From assembly GCF_900109565.1 (NCBI RefSeq), contig NZ_FNZZ01000007.1:17582-81581 (forward strand): a DNA stretch of 64,000 nt. The letters are read 5' to 3'. The translations under genes were made by a program, and so were the position numbers. The number at the start of each line of letters is the position of its first letter. Within the stretch, counting starts at the first letter, position 1. The notes below the pieces were generated by a model. The model saw only the letters and a list, made by a program, of their open reading frames with translations, had not been told where the DNA came from and made no database searches. This document shows, in pieces, positions 19,147-28,527 of the stretch. The DNA comes from Sphingomonas palmae (GTDB lineage: Bacteria; Pseudomonadota; Alphaproteobacteria; Sphingomonadales; Sphingomonadaceae).

Positions 19147-19758
19147 CTGGCCACGCAGATCATCTGGATACCGCCCGCGGCGGCGTTGCTGATCGGCTAT
19201 CTGCTCGGCTCGATTCCGTTCGGCGTCATCCTGACGCGTCTGGGCGGCGCGGGCGACCTGCGCCAGGTCGGCTCGGGCAACATCGGCGCGACCAATGTGC
19301 TGCGCACCGGGCGCAAGGGGCTCGCCGCCGCGACGCTGCTCCTCGACATGCTGAAGGGCGTTGCCGCGGTCGGAATCGTCGCCGCGTTGTTTCCCGGTCA
19401 GGCAACGCTCGCCGCTGCGGGTGCGTTCGTCGGCCACTGCTATCCCATCTGGCTCGGGTTCAAGGGCGGCAAGGGCGTCGCGACGCTGATGGGGATCGTC
19501 GTCGCGCTCGCCTGGCCGCTCGGGCTTGTTTACGCGGTCGTATGGCTCGGGCTGCTCGCAGGACTGCGCATCTCCTCGGTCGCGGGCATGGCGGCGGCGG
19601 TCAGCGCACCGGTCGCGGCCGCGATCCTCGGCCCGTTCGACATCGTGCCGCTGCTGCTCGCACTCGCGCTCCTCGTGATCTGGAAACACCGCGCCAACAT
19701 CTCGCGGCTGCTCGACGGCACCGAACCGCGCGTCGGTCGCGCGAAGAACGCCGGCTGA
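19147..19758 (+). CDS. plsY: Glycerol-3-phosphate acyltransferase PlsY
   Basis: Membrane acyltransferase that uses acyl-phosphate to make lysophosphatidate, the first committed phospholipid step. The three family motifs are GSIPFG (N-terminal), GSGNIGATNVLR and GHCYPIWLGFKGGKGVATLMG, among five hydrophobic helices. No ATG or GTG suits the start. TTG 19186 would truncate the first membrane helix. CTG 19147 has AAGGGGA ending seven bases ahead and restores a full helix, giving 203 aa, and no in-frame stop intervenes before TAA 19120. The CTG start is an inference. dprA follows two bases after the stop. Confidence 0.9.
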   Translation: MATQIIWIPPAAALLIGYLLGSIPFGVILTRLGGAGDLRQVGSGNIGATNVLRTGRKGLAAATLLLDMLKGVAAVGIVAALFPGQATLAAAGAFVGHCYPIWLGFKGGKGVATLMGIVVALAWPLGLVYAVVWLGLLAGLRISSVAGMAAAVSAPVAAAILGPFDIVPLLLALALLVIWKHRANISRLLDGTEPRVGRAKNAG

Positions 19759-19760
19759 GC

Positions 19761-20882
19761 ATGGCCGAGGTCGCGGCGCTGCACAACGCTCCGGCCGCGA
19801 TCGCTGAGGATGACGCGCTCGCGCGATTGCGGCTGATCCGTACGCCGTCGATCGGGCCGGTATCGTTCCGCCAGCTGCTCGCGCGCTTCGGCACCGCGGC
19901 GGCGGCGATCGAGGCGCTGCCCAGCCTGGTGCGTCGCGGCGGCGGGCGCGTTCCCGCGGTCACCGACAAACAGGCGGCCGAGCGCGAGATGGCGGCGGTG
20001 ACGCGGGCCGGCGCGCGCTACCTGTTTCTCGGCACGCCCGATTACCCGCCGCTGCTCGCCGAGCTGTCCGACGCGCCCCCGGTGCTGACGATCCGCGGCG
20101 ATCTGTCGCTCGCTACGCGCGACACGGTCGCAATGGTCGGCGCTCGCAACGCCTCGGCCGCGTCGTGCCGCTTCGCGCGTGGCCTGGCGCAGGAGATCAC
20201 GGACGAGGGTGCGGTGGTCGTCTCCGGCCTCGCACGCGGGATCGACACCGCCGCGCACGAGGGAGCGGGCGCAGCCACGATCGGCGTCATCGCCGGCGGG
20301 ATCGACGTCGCCTACCCGCCCGAAAATGCGCGGCTGCAGGCGCGGATCGCCGATGAAGCGCTGCTGGTCGCAGAAATGCCGCCGGGTACCGAGCCGCGCG
20401 CGCGCCATTTCCCGCACCGCAACCGCATCATCGCCGCGCTGTCGCTCGGTACGGTCGTGATCGAAGCCGCGCCGCGCTCGGGCTCGCTCATCACCGCCAG
20501 GCTCGCGGGCGAGGCCGGGCGCGAGGTGATGGCGGTGCCTGGCCATCCGAGCGACCCGCGCGCGCAAGGCTGCAACGGCCTGATCCGCGACGGCGCGGTG
20601 CTGATTCAGACCGCCGCCGACATCATCGAACAGATCCGCCCGATCGACCTGCGCGCACGAGTCAGGTCACCGCTCACCGGCTGGGGCGCGCCGCCGCCCG
20701 AGGACGCGAGCGACGCCGATCGCCATCGCGTCACCGACCTGCTCGGCCCGGTGCCGGTCGGCGTCGACGAACTCGTCCGCCAGTCCGCGCTCGCGCCCGC
20801 GGTGGTGCAGATGGTGCTGCTCGAACTCGAACTCGGCGGCCGGCTGGAGCGTCATGCCGCCGGGCGGGTGAGCCTGTGCTGA
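19761..20882 (+). CDS. dprA: DNA-processing protein DprA
   Basis: A 373-aa DprA/Smf protein that loads RecA on incoming single-stranded DNA in transformation. The Rossmann-like domain shows VAMVGARNAS, VVSGLARGIDTAAHEGA, GVIAGGIDVAYPPEN and PRSGSLITARLAGE. A winged-helix C-terminal region (about residues 300-373, VDELVRQSALAPAVVQMVLLELELGGRLER) follows. ATG 19761 lies just after the plsY stop. Its presence fits a common plsY-dprA arrangement and does not by itself show competence. Confidence 0.93.
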   Translation: MAEVAALHNAPAAIAEDDALARLRLIRTPSIGPVSFRQLLARFGTAAAAIEALPSLVRRGGGRVPAVTDKQAAEREMAAVTRAGARYLFLGTPDYPPLLAELSDAPPVLTIRGDLSLATRDTVAMVGARNASAASCRFARGLAQEITDEGAVVVSGLARGIDTAAHEGAGAATIGVIAGGIDVAYPPENARLQARIADEALLVAEMPPGTEPRARHFPHRNRIIAALSLGTVVIEAAPRSGSLITARLAGEAGREVMAVPGHPSDPRAQGCNGLIRDGAVLIQTAADIIEQIRPIDLRARVRSPLTGWGAPPPEDASDADRHRVTDLLGPVPVGVDELVRQSALAPAVVQMVLLELELGGRLERHAAGRVSLC

Positions 20883-21226
20883 GCGCACGTGCACCCTCGC
20901 GGCGCTGGGTGCGCTGGTGGTTCCGGGCAGCGGCGATCTACGGCACAGCGGCGCTGGTCGCCAGCCTCGCCGCACCGGGCGCGGCGACGCTGACCGGGCT
21001 CGCCTTCACGCTGACCGCGCTCGCGTTCCAGCTCGTCTTCTGGCTGATCGGCGGCGATCCCGTGCGCTATCGGCCGATGATGCTCGCGGGCGTCGCAGAG
21101 AAGCTTGCCTTCGGCGTCCCCGCGCTCGTCCTCGCCCCCGGATCGACCACTGCCATGTTCGGCGTAGTCGACCTGATCCTCGGCGCGGGCTTCCTGCTAG
21201 CGTGGTTCGCGATCAAGCGCGGCTAG
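20876..21226 (+). CDS. Small four-helix membrane protein of unknown function
   Basis: A 116-aa protein starting at a GTG that overlaps the dprA stop by seven bases. It begins with a basic stretch (RAPSRRWVRWWFR) and contains about four hydrophobic segments, the last ending ILGAGFLLAWFAIKRG, so a positive-inside membrane topology is likely. No family was recognised. Coupling to dprA suggests co-expression only. Its stop overlaps the 3' end of the convergent secreted-protein gene by four bases. Confidence 0.65.
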   Translation: MLSARAPSRRWVRWWFRAAAIYGTAALVASLAAPGAATLTGLAFTLTALAFQLVFWLIGGDPVRYRPMMLAGVAEKLAFGVPALVLAPGSTTAMFGVVDLILGAGFLLAWFAIKRG

Positions 21227-21831
21227 AGGGGGGCGCCGATCACGCGCGAGCGGGCAGCACAGCGTCCCGCGACATCGCCAGCGTTGCAGAGCGTTAGGTC
21301 GGAGATGACGCGGTCGGCCCATTCCACGTCGGCGCGGGTTGCCTCGCCGCGGACCATCGCCGTGACCGAGTGAATGGCCTCCTGCGCAACGATCACCCGT
21401 ACGTAGGTGAGCATCGGATCGTGCGTGATCGCCTCCCGCGGACAACGCACCCTTAGCGTCGCGGCGGCAAACTGATCGCTCGGATCGGCACGCGTCACCT
21501 TTACGGTGGCGCCGGAACACGACGATTGTATCGCGCTTCCGCTGATGGCTGCCACCAAGCTGGCCAGAGCGGGTGCGTCAGCGCGTATCTTCTCGCTGGT
21601 GCCCGGGTAGAAGAGCTGACGCGTGAGCGCGACCGCGCGCGTCCATTTCTCGGCCGGCTCATCACTCCGGCGGTATTCGGATAGCTGGCCCCCCGGACGA
21701 GCTGTTGTTTCATGAAGAACGAACCTCGCATCCGCCCGCGGCAGCACGATCTCACCCGCCGCAACGGTCGGCACCGCCGGCGCTGCCCCCATCAACGCCG
21801 CTGCCGCCGCGATCCACATCCCTGCCGCCAT
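21223..21831 (-). CDS. Secreted protein of unknown function
   Basis: About 202 aa from ATG 21831, which opens with a signal peptide (MAAGMWIAAAAALMGAAPAVPTVAAG). The frame stays open to 21909, but those residues are charged and would hide the signal. The mature part has several cysteines (SSCSG, RVRCPRE, LCNAGDVAGRC) that could form disulfides in the periplasm. No recognised domain. It is divergent from topA and convergent with the small membrane protein. Confidence 0.6.
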   Translation of the reverse strand: MAAGMWIAAAAALMGAAPAVPTVAAGEIVLPRADARFVLHETTARPGGQLSEYRRSDEPAEKWTRAVALTRQLFYPGTSEKIRADAPALASLVAAISGSAIQSSCSGATVKVTRADPSDQFAAATLRVRCPREAITHDPMLTYVRVIVAQEAIHSVTAMVRGEATRADVEWADRVISDLTLCNAGDVAGRCAARSRVIGAPL

Positions 21832-21937
21832 GCCGCGGCCATGCGCGCAACCTTCACGCCCCGCAATCCCGCTTGACGCCGCCGCCTTCACCTCTCCACC
21901 CTCGCGCATACGTGTGAAGCTCCCTAGTTAGGCCCCA

Positions 21938-24532
21938 ATGCAACTCGTCATCGTCGAATCGCCTGCCAAGGCGAAGACCATCGAAAAGTACCTCGGCTCC
22001 GATTATCGCGTCCTCGCGAGCTACGGCCACGTCCGCGACCTGCCGCCCAAGGACGGGTCGGTGAACCCCGACGACGGTTTCGCGATGGAGTGGGAAAACT
22101 ACGCCGACAAGGCCAAGCAGCTCAAAGCAATCGCCGATCTGGCGAAGGGCGCCGACCGGCTGATCCTAGCGACCGACCCCGACCGCGAGGGCGAGGCGAT
22201 CAGCTGGCACGTGCAGGAAGTGCTCGCCAAGCGCCGCGCTTTGCCCAAGGCGGTCGAGCGCGTTACCTTCAACGCCATCACCAAACAGGCGGTGACCGAC
22301 GCGATGAAGGCGCCGCGCGCGCTCGATACCGACCTGATCGACGCCTATCGCGCGCGCCGCGCGCTCGATTATCTCGTCGGCTTCACGCTCTCCCCCGTCC
22401 TGTGGCGCAAGCTGCCGGGTGCGAAGTCCGCGGGCCGCGTCCAGTCGGTCGCGCTGCGGCTGATCGTCGAGCGCGAGCGCGAGATCGAGACCTTCGTCGC
22501 GCAGGAGTACTGGTCGGTTACCGCCGCGCTGGAGCATGACGGCACGCCCTTCACCGCGCGGCTGTCGCAGTGGGAAGGGAAGAAGCTCGACCGCCTGTCG
22601 ATCGGTAACGAGAGCGACGCCATGCGCGCCAAGGCCGATGTCGAGGCGGGCCGCTTCACCGTGCAGTCGGTTGAGACGCGCCCGGCGACACGCAACCCGC
22701 CGCCGCCCTTCACCACCTCGACGCTGCAGCAGGAGGCGGCGCGCAAGCTCGGTTTCTCCGCCGATCACACGATGCGGATCGCGCAGCAGCTCTACGAGGA
22801 CGGCGCGATCACCTACATGCGTACCGACGGCGTGCAGATGGACGGCAGCGCGATCTCGGCCGCGCGCGGCGCGATCGCCAACCGCTACGACGGCAGCTAC
22901 GTCCCCGACAAGCCGCGGCAGTATCAGGCCAAGGCCAAGAACGCGCAGGAAGCGCACGAGGCGATCCGCCCGACCGATTTCGGCAAGGACCGCGTCGGCT
23001 CGGGCGACCACGCGCGCCTGTACGACCTGGTGTGGAAGCGCGCGCTCGCCAGCCAGATGGCCTCGGCGCGGATGGAGCGCACCACGATCGAGTTCGCCGA
23101 CGGCACCGGGCGCCATGTGCTGCGCGCCACCGGCCAGGTCGTGCTCTTCCCCGGCTATCTCGCGCTCTACGAAGAGGGTCAGGACGACAGCCAGGACGAG
23201 GATGCGCGTCGCCTGCCGCGGATGCGCGAGGGCGACGCGCCCGCGAAGAAGGGCGTCGAGGCCGAGCAGCATTTCACCCAGCCGCTGCCGCGCTACTCGG
23301 AGGCGAGTCTCGTCAAGCGGATGGAGGAGCTCGGCATCGGCCGACCCTCCACCTACGCGTCGATCATCAAGACGCTGAAGGACCGCGCCTATGTCCGGGT
23401 CGAGAAGAACCGCTTCTTCGCCGAGGAGAGCGGCCGGCTGGTGACCGCGTTCCTCGAACGCTTCTTCCCGCGCTACGTCGGCTATGACTACACCGCCGAA
23501 CTCGAGGAGGAGCTCGACGACGTGTCGGGGGGTCGCGCGCAGTGGCAGGCGGTGCTCGAAAGCTTCTGGCGCGATTTCAAGCCGCGCACTGCGGAGGTGA
23601 TGGAGCAAAAACCGTCGGAGGTGACCGCCGCGCTCGACACCTTCCTCGCGCCCTATCTCTTCCCCGACAAGGCCGACGGCAGCGACCCCCGCGCCTGCCC
23701 GGCGTGCCAGGCGGGCAGCCTCGCGCTGCGCGGCGGGCGCTTCGGCGCCTTCATCGCCTGCTCGAACTATCCCGAATGCAAATACACCCGCCGCTTCGCG
23801 CAAGGGGGGGATGCGGCGGAGTCGACCGGACCCGAAATGCTCGGCAAGGATCCCGAGACGGGGCTGGAGGTCGAGCGCAAGTCGGGTCGCTTTGGCCCGT
23901 ACATCCAGCTCGGCGAAGGCAAGGACGCGAAACGCGCCTCGATCCCGAAGGACATCGGCGAACTCGATCTGGAGATGGCGCTCAAACTGCTTAGCCTGCC
24001 GCGCACAATCGGCCAGCACCCGGAGACGGGTCAGGACATCACCGCCGCGATCGGCCGCTACGGGCCATATCTGGCGCACGCCGGCAAATATGCGCGACTC
24101 ACCTCGACTGCCGACGTGTTCGAAACGGGGATGAACGCGGCGGTGGTGAAGCTCGCCGAGGCGGCAGCGGGCGGCGGGCGGCCGCAGCGCGGGGCGGCGC
24201 GCGAGCCATTGAAGGTACTGGGCGCGCACCCGCGCACCGAAGCGGAGCTGAAGCTGATGGAAGGCCGCTACGGCCCCTACGTCACCGACGGCACCACCAA
24301 CGCGACACTGCCGAAGACGATCACGCCCGAGCAGCTGACGCTCGAGGAGGCCGCACAACTGATCGACGCACGCGCCGCGATGGCGCCGGCGGGCAAGAAG
24401 AAGGCGCCGGCGAAGAAGAAGACGGCGGCGAAGGCCGACGGCGACAAGCCCGCGGCAAAGACAGCCGCGAAGAAACCAGCCGCGAAGAAGGCGCCTGCAA
24501 AGAAGCCCGCGGCGAAGAAAGCGACCGCCTGA
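21938..24532 (+). CDS. topA: DNA topoisomerase I
   Basis: Type IA topoisomerase (864 aa) that relaxes negative supercoils. The N-terminal TOPRIM domain (VIVESPAKAKTIEKYLG, LILATDPDREGEAISW) is followed by the active-site tyrosine Tyr293 in ITYMRTDG. A C-terminal zinc-ribbon (CPACQAGS...CSNYPECKY) and several topoisomerase C-terminal repeats follow (FGPYIQLGEG, YGPYLAHAG, YGPYVTDG). The last roughly 45 residues are a Lys/Ala/Pro-rich tail of AAKKPA-type repeats, common in alphaproteobacterial TopA and likely to bind DNA non-specifically. Confidence 0.97.
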   Translation: MQLVIVESPAKAKTIEKYLGSDYRVLASYGHVRDLPPKDGSVNPDDGFAMEWENYADKAKQLKAIADLAKGADRLILATDPDREGEAISWHVQEVLAKRRALPKAVERVTFNAITKQAVTDAMKAPRALDTDLIDAYRARRALDYLVGFTLSPVLWRKLPGAKSAGRVQSVALRLIVEREREIETFVAQEYWSVTAALEHDGTPFTARLSQWEGKKLDRLSIGNESDAMRAKADVEAGRFTVQSVETRPATRNPPPPFTTSTLQQEAARKLGFSADHTMRIAQQLYEDGAITYMRTDGVQMDGSAISAARGAIANRYDGSYVPDKPRQYQAKAKNAQEAHEAIRPTDFGKDRVGSGDHARLYDLVWKRALASQMASARMERTTIEFADGTGRHVLRATGQVVLFPGYLALYEEGQDDSQDEDARRLPRMREGDAPAKKGVEAEQHFTQPLPRYSEASLVKRMEELGIGRPSTYASIIKTLKDRAYVRVEKNRFFAEESGRLVTAFLERFFPRYVGYDYTAELEEELDDVSGGRAQWQAVLESFWRDFKPRTAEVMEQKPSEVTAALDTFLAPYLFPDKADGSDPRACPACQAGSLALRGGRFGAFIACSNYPECKYTRRFAQGGDAAESTGPEMLGKDPETGLEVERKSGRFGPYIQLGEGKDAKRASIPKDIGELDLEMALKLLSLPRTIGQHPETGQDITAAIGRYGPYLAHAGKYARLTSTADVFETGMNAAVVKLAEAAAGGGRPQRGAAREPLKVLGAHPRTEAELKLMEGRYGPYVTDGTTNATLPKTITPEQLTLEEAAQLIDARAAMAPAGKKKAPAKKKTAAKADGDKPAAKTAAKKPAAKKAPAKKPAAKKATA

Positions 24533-24539
24533 TCGAACG

Positions 24540-24562
24540 GGTGTCGGGTCCTACCCGACACC
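24540..24562. terminator. Long hairpin between topA and the Sel1-like gene
   Basis: GGTGTCGGGT (24540-24549) pairs perfectly with ACCCGACACC-type bases ending at 24562 around a 3-base CCT loop, giving a 10-bp stem. It lies just after the topA stop and between convergent genes, so it may act on both transcripts. There is no clear T tract, so efficiency as an intrinsic terminator is uncertain. Confidence 0.5.
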
Positions 24563-24606
24563 TGCCCCGTACGCGCACGCTCAGCGTGCCGCCCGGTGAC
24601 CGGCGT

Positions 24607-24900
24607 TTACGCCGCGCGGCGGTTTAGCAGACCGATCACGTCGCGTGCGGCGCGCTGAGCGGTCGCGATCTCGCGCGCGGTCATGTCCTCGGATACTTCG
24701 GCACGTGCCGCAGGGGCGGCGTCATGCCCCCAGGCGGCGGCGAGGTTGAGCCACTTGTGCGCCTCGATCAGGTCGAGGCCTGCGCCCGACGTGCCGGTCG
24801 AGTAGGCGATACCCAGGTCATAGGCAGCGCTCGCATCGCCGGCACGTGCCTTGGCGATCCGGCGGTCGAGCAGTAACGGCGTACTGGAAACTACGGTCAT
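24607..24900 (-). CDS. Small Sel1-like repeat protein
   Basis: A 97-aa protein whose central part (KARAGDASAAYDLGIAYSTG...LIEAHKWLNLAAAWGH) matches one and a half Sel1/TPR-like helical hairpins, a protein-interaction module. No signal peptide or membrane segment was seen. The rest is Ala-rich and helical. The partner is unknown. It is convergent with topA and separated from panC by about 90 bp. Confidence 0.7.
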   Translation of the reverse strand: MTVVSSTPLLLDRRIAKARAGDASAAYDLGIAYSTGTSGAGLDLIEAHKWLNLAAAWGHDAAPAARAEVSEDMTAREIATAQRAARDVIGLLNRRAA

Positions 24901-24988
24901 CGGTTTGCCCCCGATTACAGCGTGAATGCTGACCGCAGGCTATGACCCGATTCGGCTCACCAAATGGTTAACGCCGCGGCGACCTTCT

Positions 24989-25834
24989 TCACCCCGCCGG
25001 ATCGACCGCCAGATTGTCGATCAACCGCGTCGCGCCCAGCCGTGCCGCCGCCAGCAGCTGCCGCCGCCGCGTCGCGTCCGCCTGCGGCTGGAGCGTCTCC
25101 GCGTCCACCAGCGAGACGTAATCGACCTCGAACCCGGCATTCGCCAGGTATGTGGTCGCATCCGCCAGCGCCTTCTCGACCGGCGTACCGGCCGCGATCG
25201 CGCGCGCCGCGATCCCCAGCGCGCGCGGGAGCGCCACCGCCTTCGCGCGCTCCTCGTCGTCGAGATAGACGTTGCGGCTCGACAGCGCGAGCCCGTCGTC
25301 CTCGCGCTGCGTCGGCACGCCCGTCACCTCGATGTCGAAATCCAAGTCGGCGACCATGCGGCGGATGACCGCGAGCTGCTGGAAGTCCTTCTCACCGAAA
25401 TAGGCACGGGTCGGCTGCACCTGGTTGAACAGCTTGGCGACGACGGTTGCAACCCCGTCGAAGTGACCCGGGCGCGCCGCACCGTCGAGCCCCTCGCTCA
25501 CCCCGGCGACCGAGATGTTGGTCGAAAACCCTTCTGGGTACATGACCTCTACCGGGGGTAGCCACAGCAGGTCGCAGCCCGCCTCGGTCAGCATTGCGAT
25601 GTCGCCGGTTTCCTTGCGCGGATAGCGCGACAGGTCCTCGTTGGCGCCGAACTGCTTCGGATTGACGAAGATCGACGCGACCACGCACGTCCCCGGCCGC
25701 CGCGCCGCCTCGACCAGCGCGATATGCCCGGCGTGGAGCGCCCCCATCGTCGGCACCAGCGCGATCTCGCGTCCGGCCGCGCGCGCAGCCGCGACCTGTT
25801 CGCGCAATCCCGCGAGTTCCCGAAACACTTCCAC
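24989..25834 (-). CDS. panC: Pantothenate synthetase
   Basis: PanC (281 aa) ligates pantoate and beta-alanine with ATP to make pantothenate for coenzyme A. Adenylate-forming signatures are PTMGALHAGH (HIGH-like), NPKQFGANEDLSRYPR, FGEKDFQQLAVIRRMVADL and ALSSRN (KMSKS-like loop region). Length is standard. It is divergent from mipZ with a 74-bp gap. panB is not in the window. Confidence 0.95.
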   Translation of the reverse strand: MEVFRELAGLREQVAAARAAGREIALVPTMGALHAGHIALVEAARRPGTCVVASIFVNPKQFGANEDLSRYPRKETGDIAMLTEAGCDLLWLPPVEVMYPEGFSTNISVAGVSEGLDGAARPGHFDGVATVVAKLFNQVQPTRAYFGEKDFQQLAVIRRMVADLDFDIEVTGVPTQREDDGLALSSRNVYLDDEERAKAVALPRALGIAARAIAAGTPVEKALADATTYLANAGFEVDYVSLVDAETLQPQADATRRRQLLAAARLGATRLIDNLAVDPAG

Positions 25835-25908
25835 GTCTTACCCCTCGTATCCCTGCGCCGCGGCTTCTATGATGGCGTCAAACAGCAATCAATCAGGGAA
25901 GTCGCGCG

Positions 25909-26802
25909 TTGTCTGACCAGACCGAGACGCACATCACCGCTCCGGCAACGGAGCCCGCCGCGGAGGCGCCCTCCGCCGCCGGCGCGAAACTCGCGAGCCA
26001 GCCGCACGCCGGCCCGCACGTCATCGTCTACGCCAACGAAAAGGGCGGCACGGGCAAGTCGACCACCGCCGTCCACACCGCGGTCGCGCTCGCCACACGC
26101 GGCGCGCGCGTCGCGTGCATCGACCTCGACCACCGCCAGCGCACGCTCGGGCGCTACCTCGATAACCGCGCCGCGACGGTGGAGCGCACCGGACAGCCGC
26201 TGCCGATCCCCGATCACGCGACCGGCGACGGGCAGGCCGACGGAAATTTCGAGGATTTGTTCGCGCGCTTCAGCGACGGCTACGACTTCCTCGTGATCGA
26301 CACGCCCGGCCGCGACGATCCATGCGCGCGCACCGCCGCGGCGCTCGCCAACACGCTGGTCACGCCGATGAACGACAGTTTCGTCGACTTCGACCTGATC
26401 GGGCAGGTCGATGCCGAGACGTTCAAGGTGAAGCGCCCCAGCTTCTACTCCGAGCTGATCTGGGACGTACGCAAGGCGCGTGCGAAGGCGGACGGGACAA
26501 CGATCGACTGGGTCGTGCTGCGCAACCGTCTCGCCTACGTCGACGCGCGCAACATGCGCCGCGTGTCGGAGGCGCTCGACCAGCTTTCGCGCCGCGTCGG
26601 CTTCCGCATCATTCCGGGTTTGGGCGAGCGCGTGATCTACCGCGAACTGTTCCCCGCCGGGCTGACGCTACTCGACAACAAGTCGTTCGGCGGCATGGGG
26701 TTGAGCCATGTCGCCGCGCGGCAGGAACTGCGCGAGATGATGGCGGGCTTCGCACTGCCCGACGTGGCCCAAGGCACGCCCGCGTCGAGCGCGGCTGCAT
26801 GA
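25909..26802 (+). CDS. mipZ: Division-plane positioning ATPase MipZ
   Basis: A ParA/MinD-type P-loop ATPase (297 aa). The deviant Walker A NEKGGTGKST spans residues 43-52, followed by IDLDHRQRTLGRYLDNR, VIDTPGRDD, VTPMNDSFVDFD, and a C-terminal VGFRIIPGLGERVIYRELFPAGLTLLD segment typical of MipZ rather than plasmid ParA. MipZ forms a pole-to-midcell gradient with ParB and inhibits FtsZ in alphaproteobacteria. The first 36 residues are an Ala/Pro-rich extension. The start is a TTG with AGGGAAG ahead. The next gene overlaps by four bases. Confidence 0.93.
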   Translation: MSDQTETHITAPATEPAAEAPSAAGAKLASQPHAGPHVIVYANEKGGTGKSTTAVHTAVALATRGARVACIDLDHRQRTLGRYLDNRAATVERTGQPLPIPDHATGDGQADGNFEDLFARFSDGYDFLVIDTPGRDDPCARTAAALANTLVTPMNDSFVDFDLIGQVDAETFKVKRPSFYSELIWDVRKARAKADGTTIDWVVLRNRLAYVDARNMRRVSEALDQLSRRVGFRIIPGLGERVIYRELFPAGLTLLDNKSFGGMGLSHVAARQELREMMAGFALPDVAQGTPASSAAA

Positions 26803-27059
26803 AGCTGATCGTCGCCGCGCTGGCGATCTGGCTGGTGTGGTGGTTCCTGAAAAAGCCGCCGCAGCGCCGGCCCGGTGCGGTCGCGAACGCGCGCCGAACG
26901 CTGGGTGTGTCCTCGGACGCCGATGCGGAGGCGATCCGCACCGCGCATCGCCGGCTGATTGCGGAACTGCACCCCGATCGCGGCGGCTCCGCGGAGGAGG
27001 CGCGCCGCGTCAACGCCGCACGCGACCTGTTGCTCGCGCGGGTGACCACGCCCAACTGA
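26799..27059 (+). CDS. Membrane-anchored J-domain protein
   Basis: An 86-aa DnaJ-like protein coupled to mipZ through an ATGA overlap. An N-terminal membrane helix (LIVAALAIWLVWWFL) is followed by a short J domain with the HPD tripeptide at 58-60 (AELHPDRGG). It would recruit DnaK to the inner membrane. The small anchored form resembles DnaJ-like proteins with an N-terminal helix found in alphaproteobacteria, but the client is unknown. Confidence 0.85.
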   Translation: MKLIVAALAIWLVWWFLKKPPQRRPGAVANARRTLGVSSDADAEAIRTAHRRLIAELHPDRGGSAEEARRVNAARDLLLARVTTPN

Positions 27060-27150
27060 TCGATCGATCCACGTCGGGTAGCGCGAATTTCTTCCAAGTC
27101 GGCAGAGCGGCGTTGGCGTCTGGTGAACGTCATCTTATGCGCGGCCCCTG

Positions 27151-28521
27151 ATGACGCATCGGTTCCACCCCTCGATCCTGCGCGACTATGACATACGCGG
27201 CACAGTCGGCGAGACGCTGTTCGAGCGCGACGCTTATGCATTCGGCCGCAGCTTCGCGACGCGCGTGCGCCGTTCCGGTGGTCGCCGCGTCGCGGTCGGG
27301 CGCGACGGGCGCGTGTCGTCGCCGATGCTCAAGGCCGCGCTGGTCGCGGGCCTGACCGACAGCGGCGTCGACGTGGTGCGGGTCGGCCTCGGCCCCTCCC
27401 CGATGCTCTATTTCGCCGAGGCTACGCTGGCGGTCGACGCCGGCGTACAGGTAACCGGCAGTCACAATCCCGGGGGCGACAACGGGTTCAAGCTCGTCCT
27501 CGCGCACGACAGCTTCTTCGGCGACGACGTGCGTGACCTCGCGAGGCTGGCGGAGAGCGGTGACTGGGAGGAGGGCGCAGGCACGGTCACCGACGCCGCC
27601 GTGATGGAGGATTACGTCGCGCGCCTGCTCGCCGGACACACGGGCGGTACGTTCCGCATCGGCTGGGACGCCGGCAACGGCGCCGCCGGTCCAGCGATCA
27701 AGCGGCTGACGAAGGCGCTGCCCGGCGAGCACCACCTGCTCTACACCGAGGTCGACGGCGCGTTTCCCCACCATCATCCCGACCCGACGATCCCCGCCAA
27801 TCTCGCCGATCTGATCGCGCTGGTCCGCCGCGAGCGGCTCGACATCGGCTTCGCCTTCGACGGTGACGGCGACCGCATCGGCGCGGTCGACTCGCGCGGC
27901 CGAATCGTCTGGGGCGACCAGATCCTCGCGCTCCTCGCCGAACCGCTGCTGCTTGAGCTACCCGGCGCGGCGATCGTGGCCGACGTGAAGTCGAGCGACG
28001 CGCTGTTCGACCGCGTCCGCGCGCTCGGCGGGCGCGCGGTGATGGCGAAATCGGGCCACAGCCAGATCAAGGCGCGAATGAAGGCCGAGGGCGCCGCAAT
28101 CGGGGCCGAACTGTCGGGGCACATCTTCTTCGCGCATGGTTATTACGGGTTCGACGACGCGCTCTACGCCGCGGTCCGGTTGATCGGCGCGATACATCAG
28201 TCGGGCATGTCGCTCGCCGAACTGATCGATCGCCTGCCCGCCACGCACGCCTCGCCCGAGTTGCGCATCGCGGTGCCAGAGGACCGACGCCTCGCCATCG
28301 TCGAGGAGGTCCGCGCGCGTATCGTCGCTTCCGGGGCGCGGGTCGACGAGACCGATGGTCTGCGCGTCTCGACCCCGGATGGCTGGTGGCTGCTGCGCGC
28401 GTCGAACACGCAGGCGGCGATCACGCTGCGTGCGGAGGCGACGGACGAGACCGGGCTCCAGCGATTGCTCGACACGATCGATCGCCAGCTGGCGCTCAGC
28501 GGCGTGTCGCGCGCCGCCTGA
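27151..28521 (+). CDS. Phosphomannomutase/phosphoglucomutase
   Basis: Alpha-D-phosphohexomutase (456 aa) of the AlgC/ManB type that interconverts mannose- or glucose-6-phosphate and 1-phosphate, feeding sugar nucleotides for exopolysaccharide and LPS. The phosphoserine is Ser104 in TGSHNP. The metal loop is FDGDGDRIG, the sugar-binding loop GAELSGHIFF, and the phosphate-binding loop RASNTQAAITLR, giving all four domains. A 91-bp gap precedes it. Substrate preference cannot be settled from sequence alone. Confidence 0.9.
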   Translation: MTHRFHPSILRDYDIRGTVGETLFERDAYAFGRSFATRVRRSGGRRVAVGRDGRVSSPMLKAALVAGLTDSGVDVVRVGLGPSPMLYFAEATLAVDAGVQVTGSHNPGGDNGFKLVLAHDSFFGDDVRDLARLAESGDWEEGAGTVTDAAVMEDYVARLLAGHTGGTFRIGWDAGNGAAGPAIKRLTKALPGEHHLLYTEVDGAFPHHHPDPTIPANLADLIALVRRERLDIGFAFDGDGDRIGAVDSRGRIVWGDQILALLAEPLLLELPGAAIVADVKSSDALFDRVRALGGRAVMAKSGHSQIKARMKAEGAAIGAELSGHIFFAHGYYGFDDALYAAVRLIGAIHQSGMSLAELIDRLPATHASPELRIAVPEDRRLAIVEEVRARIVASGARVDETDGLRVSTPDGWWLLRASNTQAAITLRAEATDETGLQRLLDTIDRQLALSGVSRAA

Positions 28522-28527
28522 GCGCGC

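Noticed and set aside
18577..19689. 370-codon minus-strand frame spanning murI and plsY
   Set aside because: Conflicts with two conserved genes and has low-complexity Arg/Asp composition.
22166..24358. 730-codon minus-strand frame opposite topA
   Set aside because: Same reason: it covers topA fully and shows no recognisable domain.
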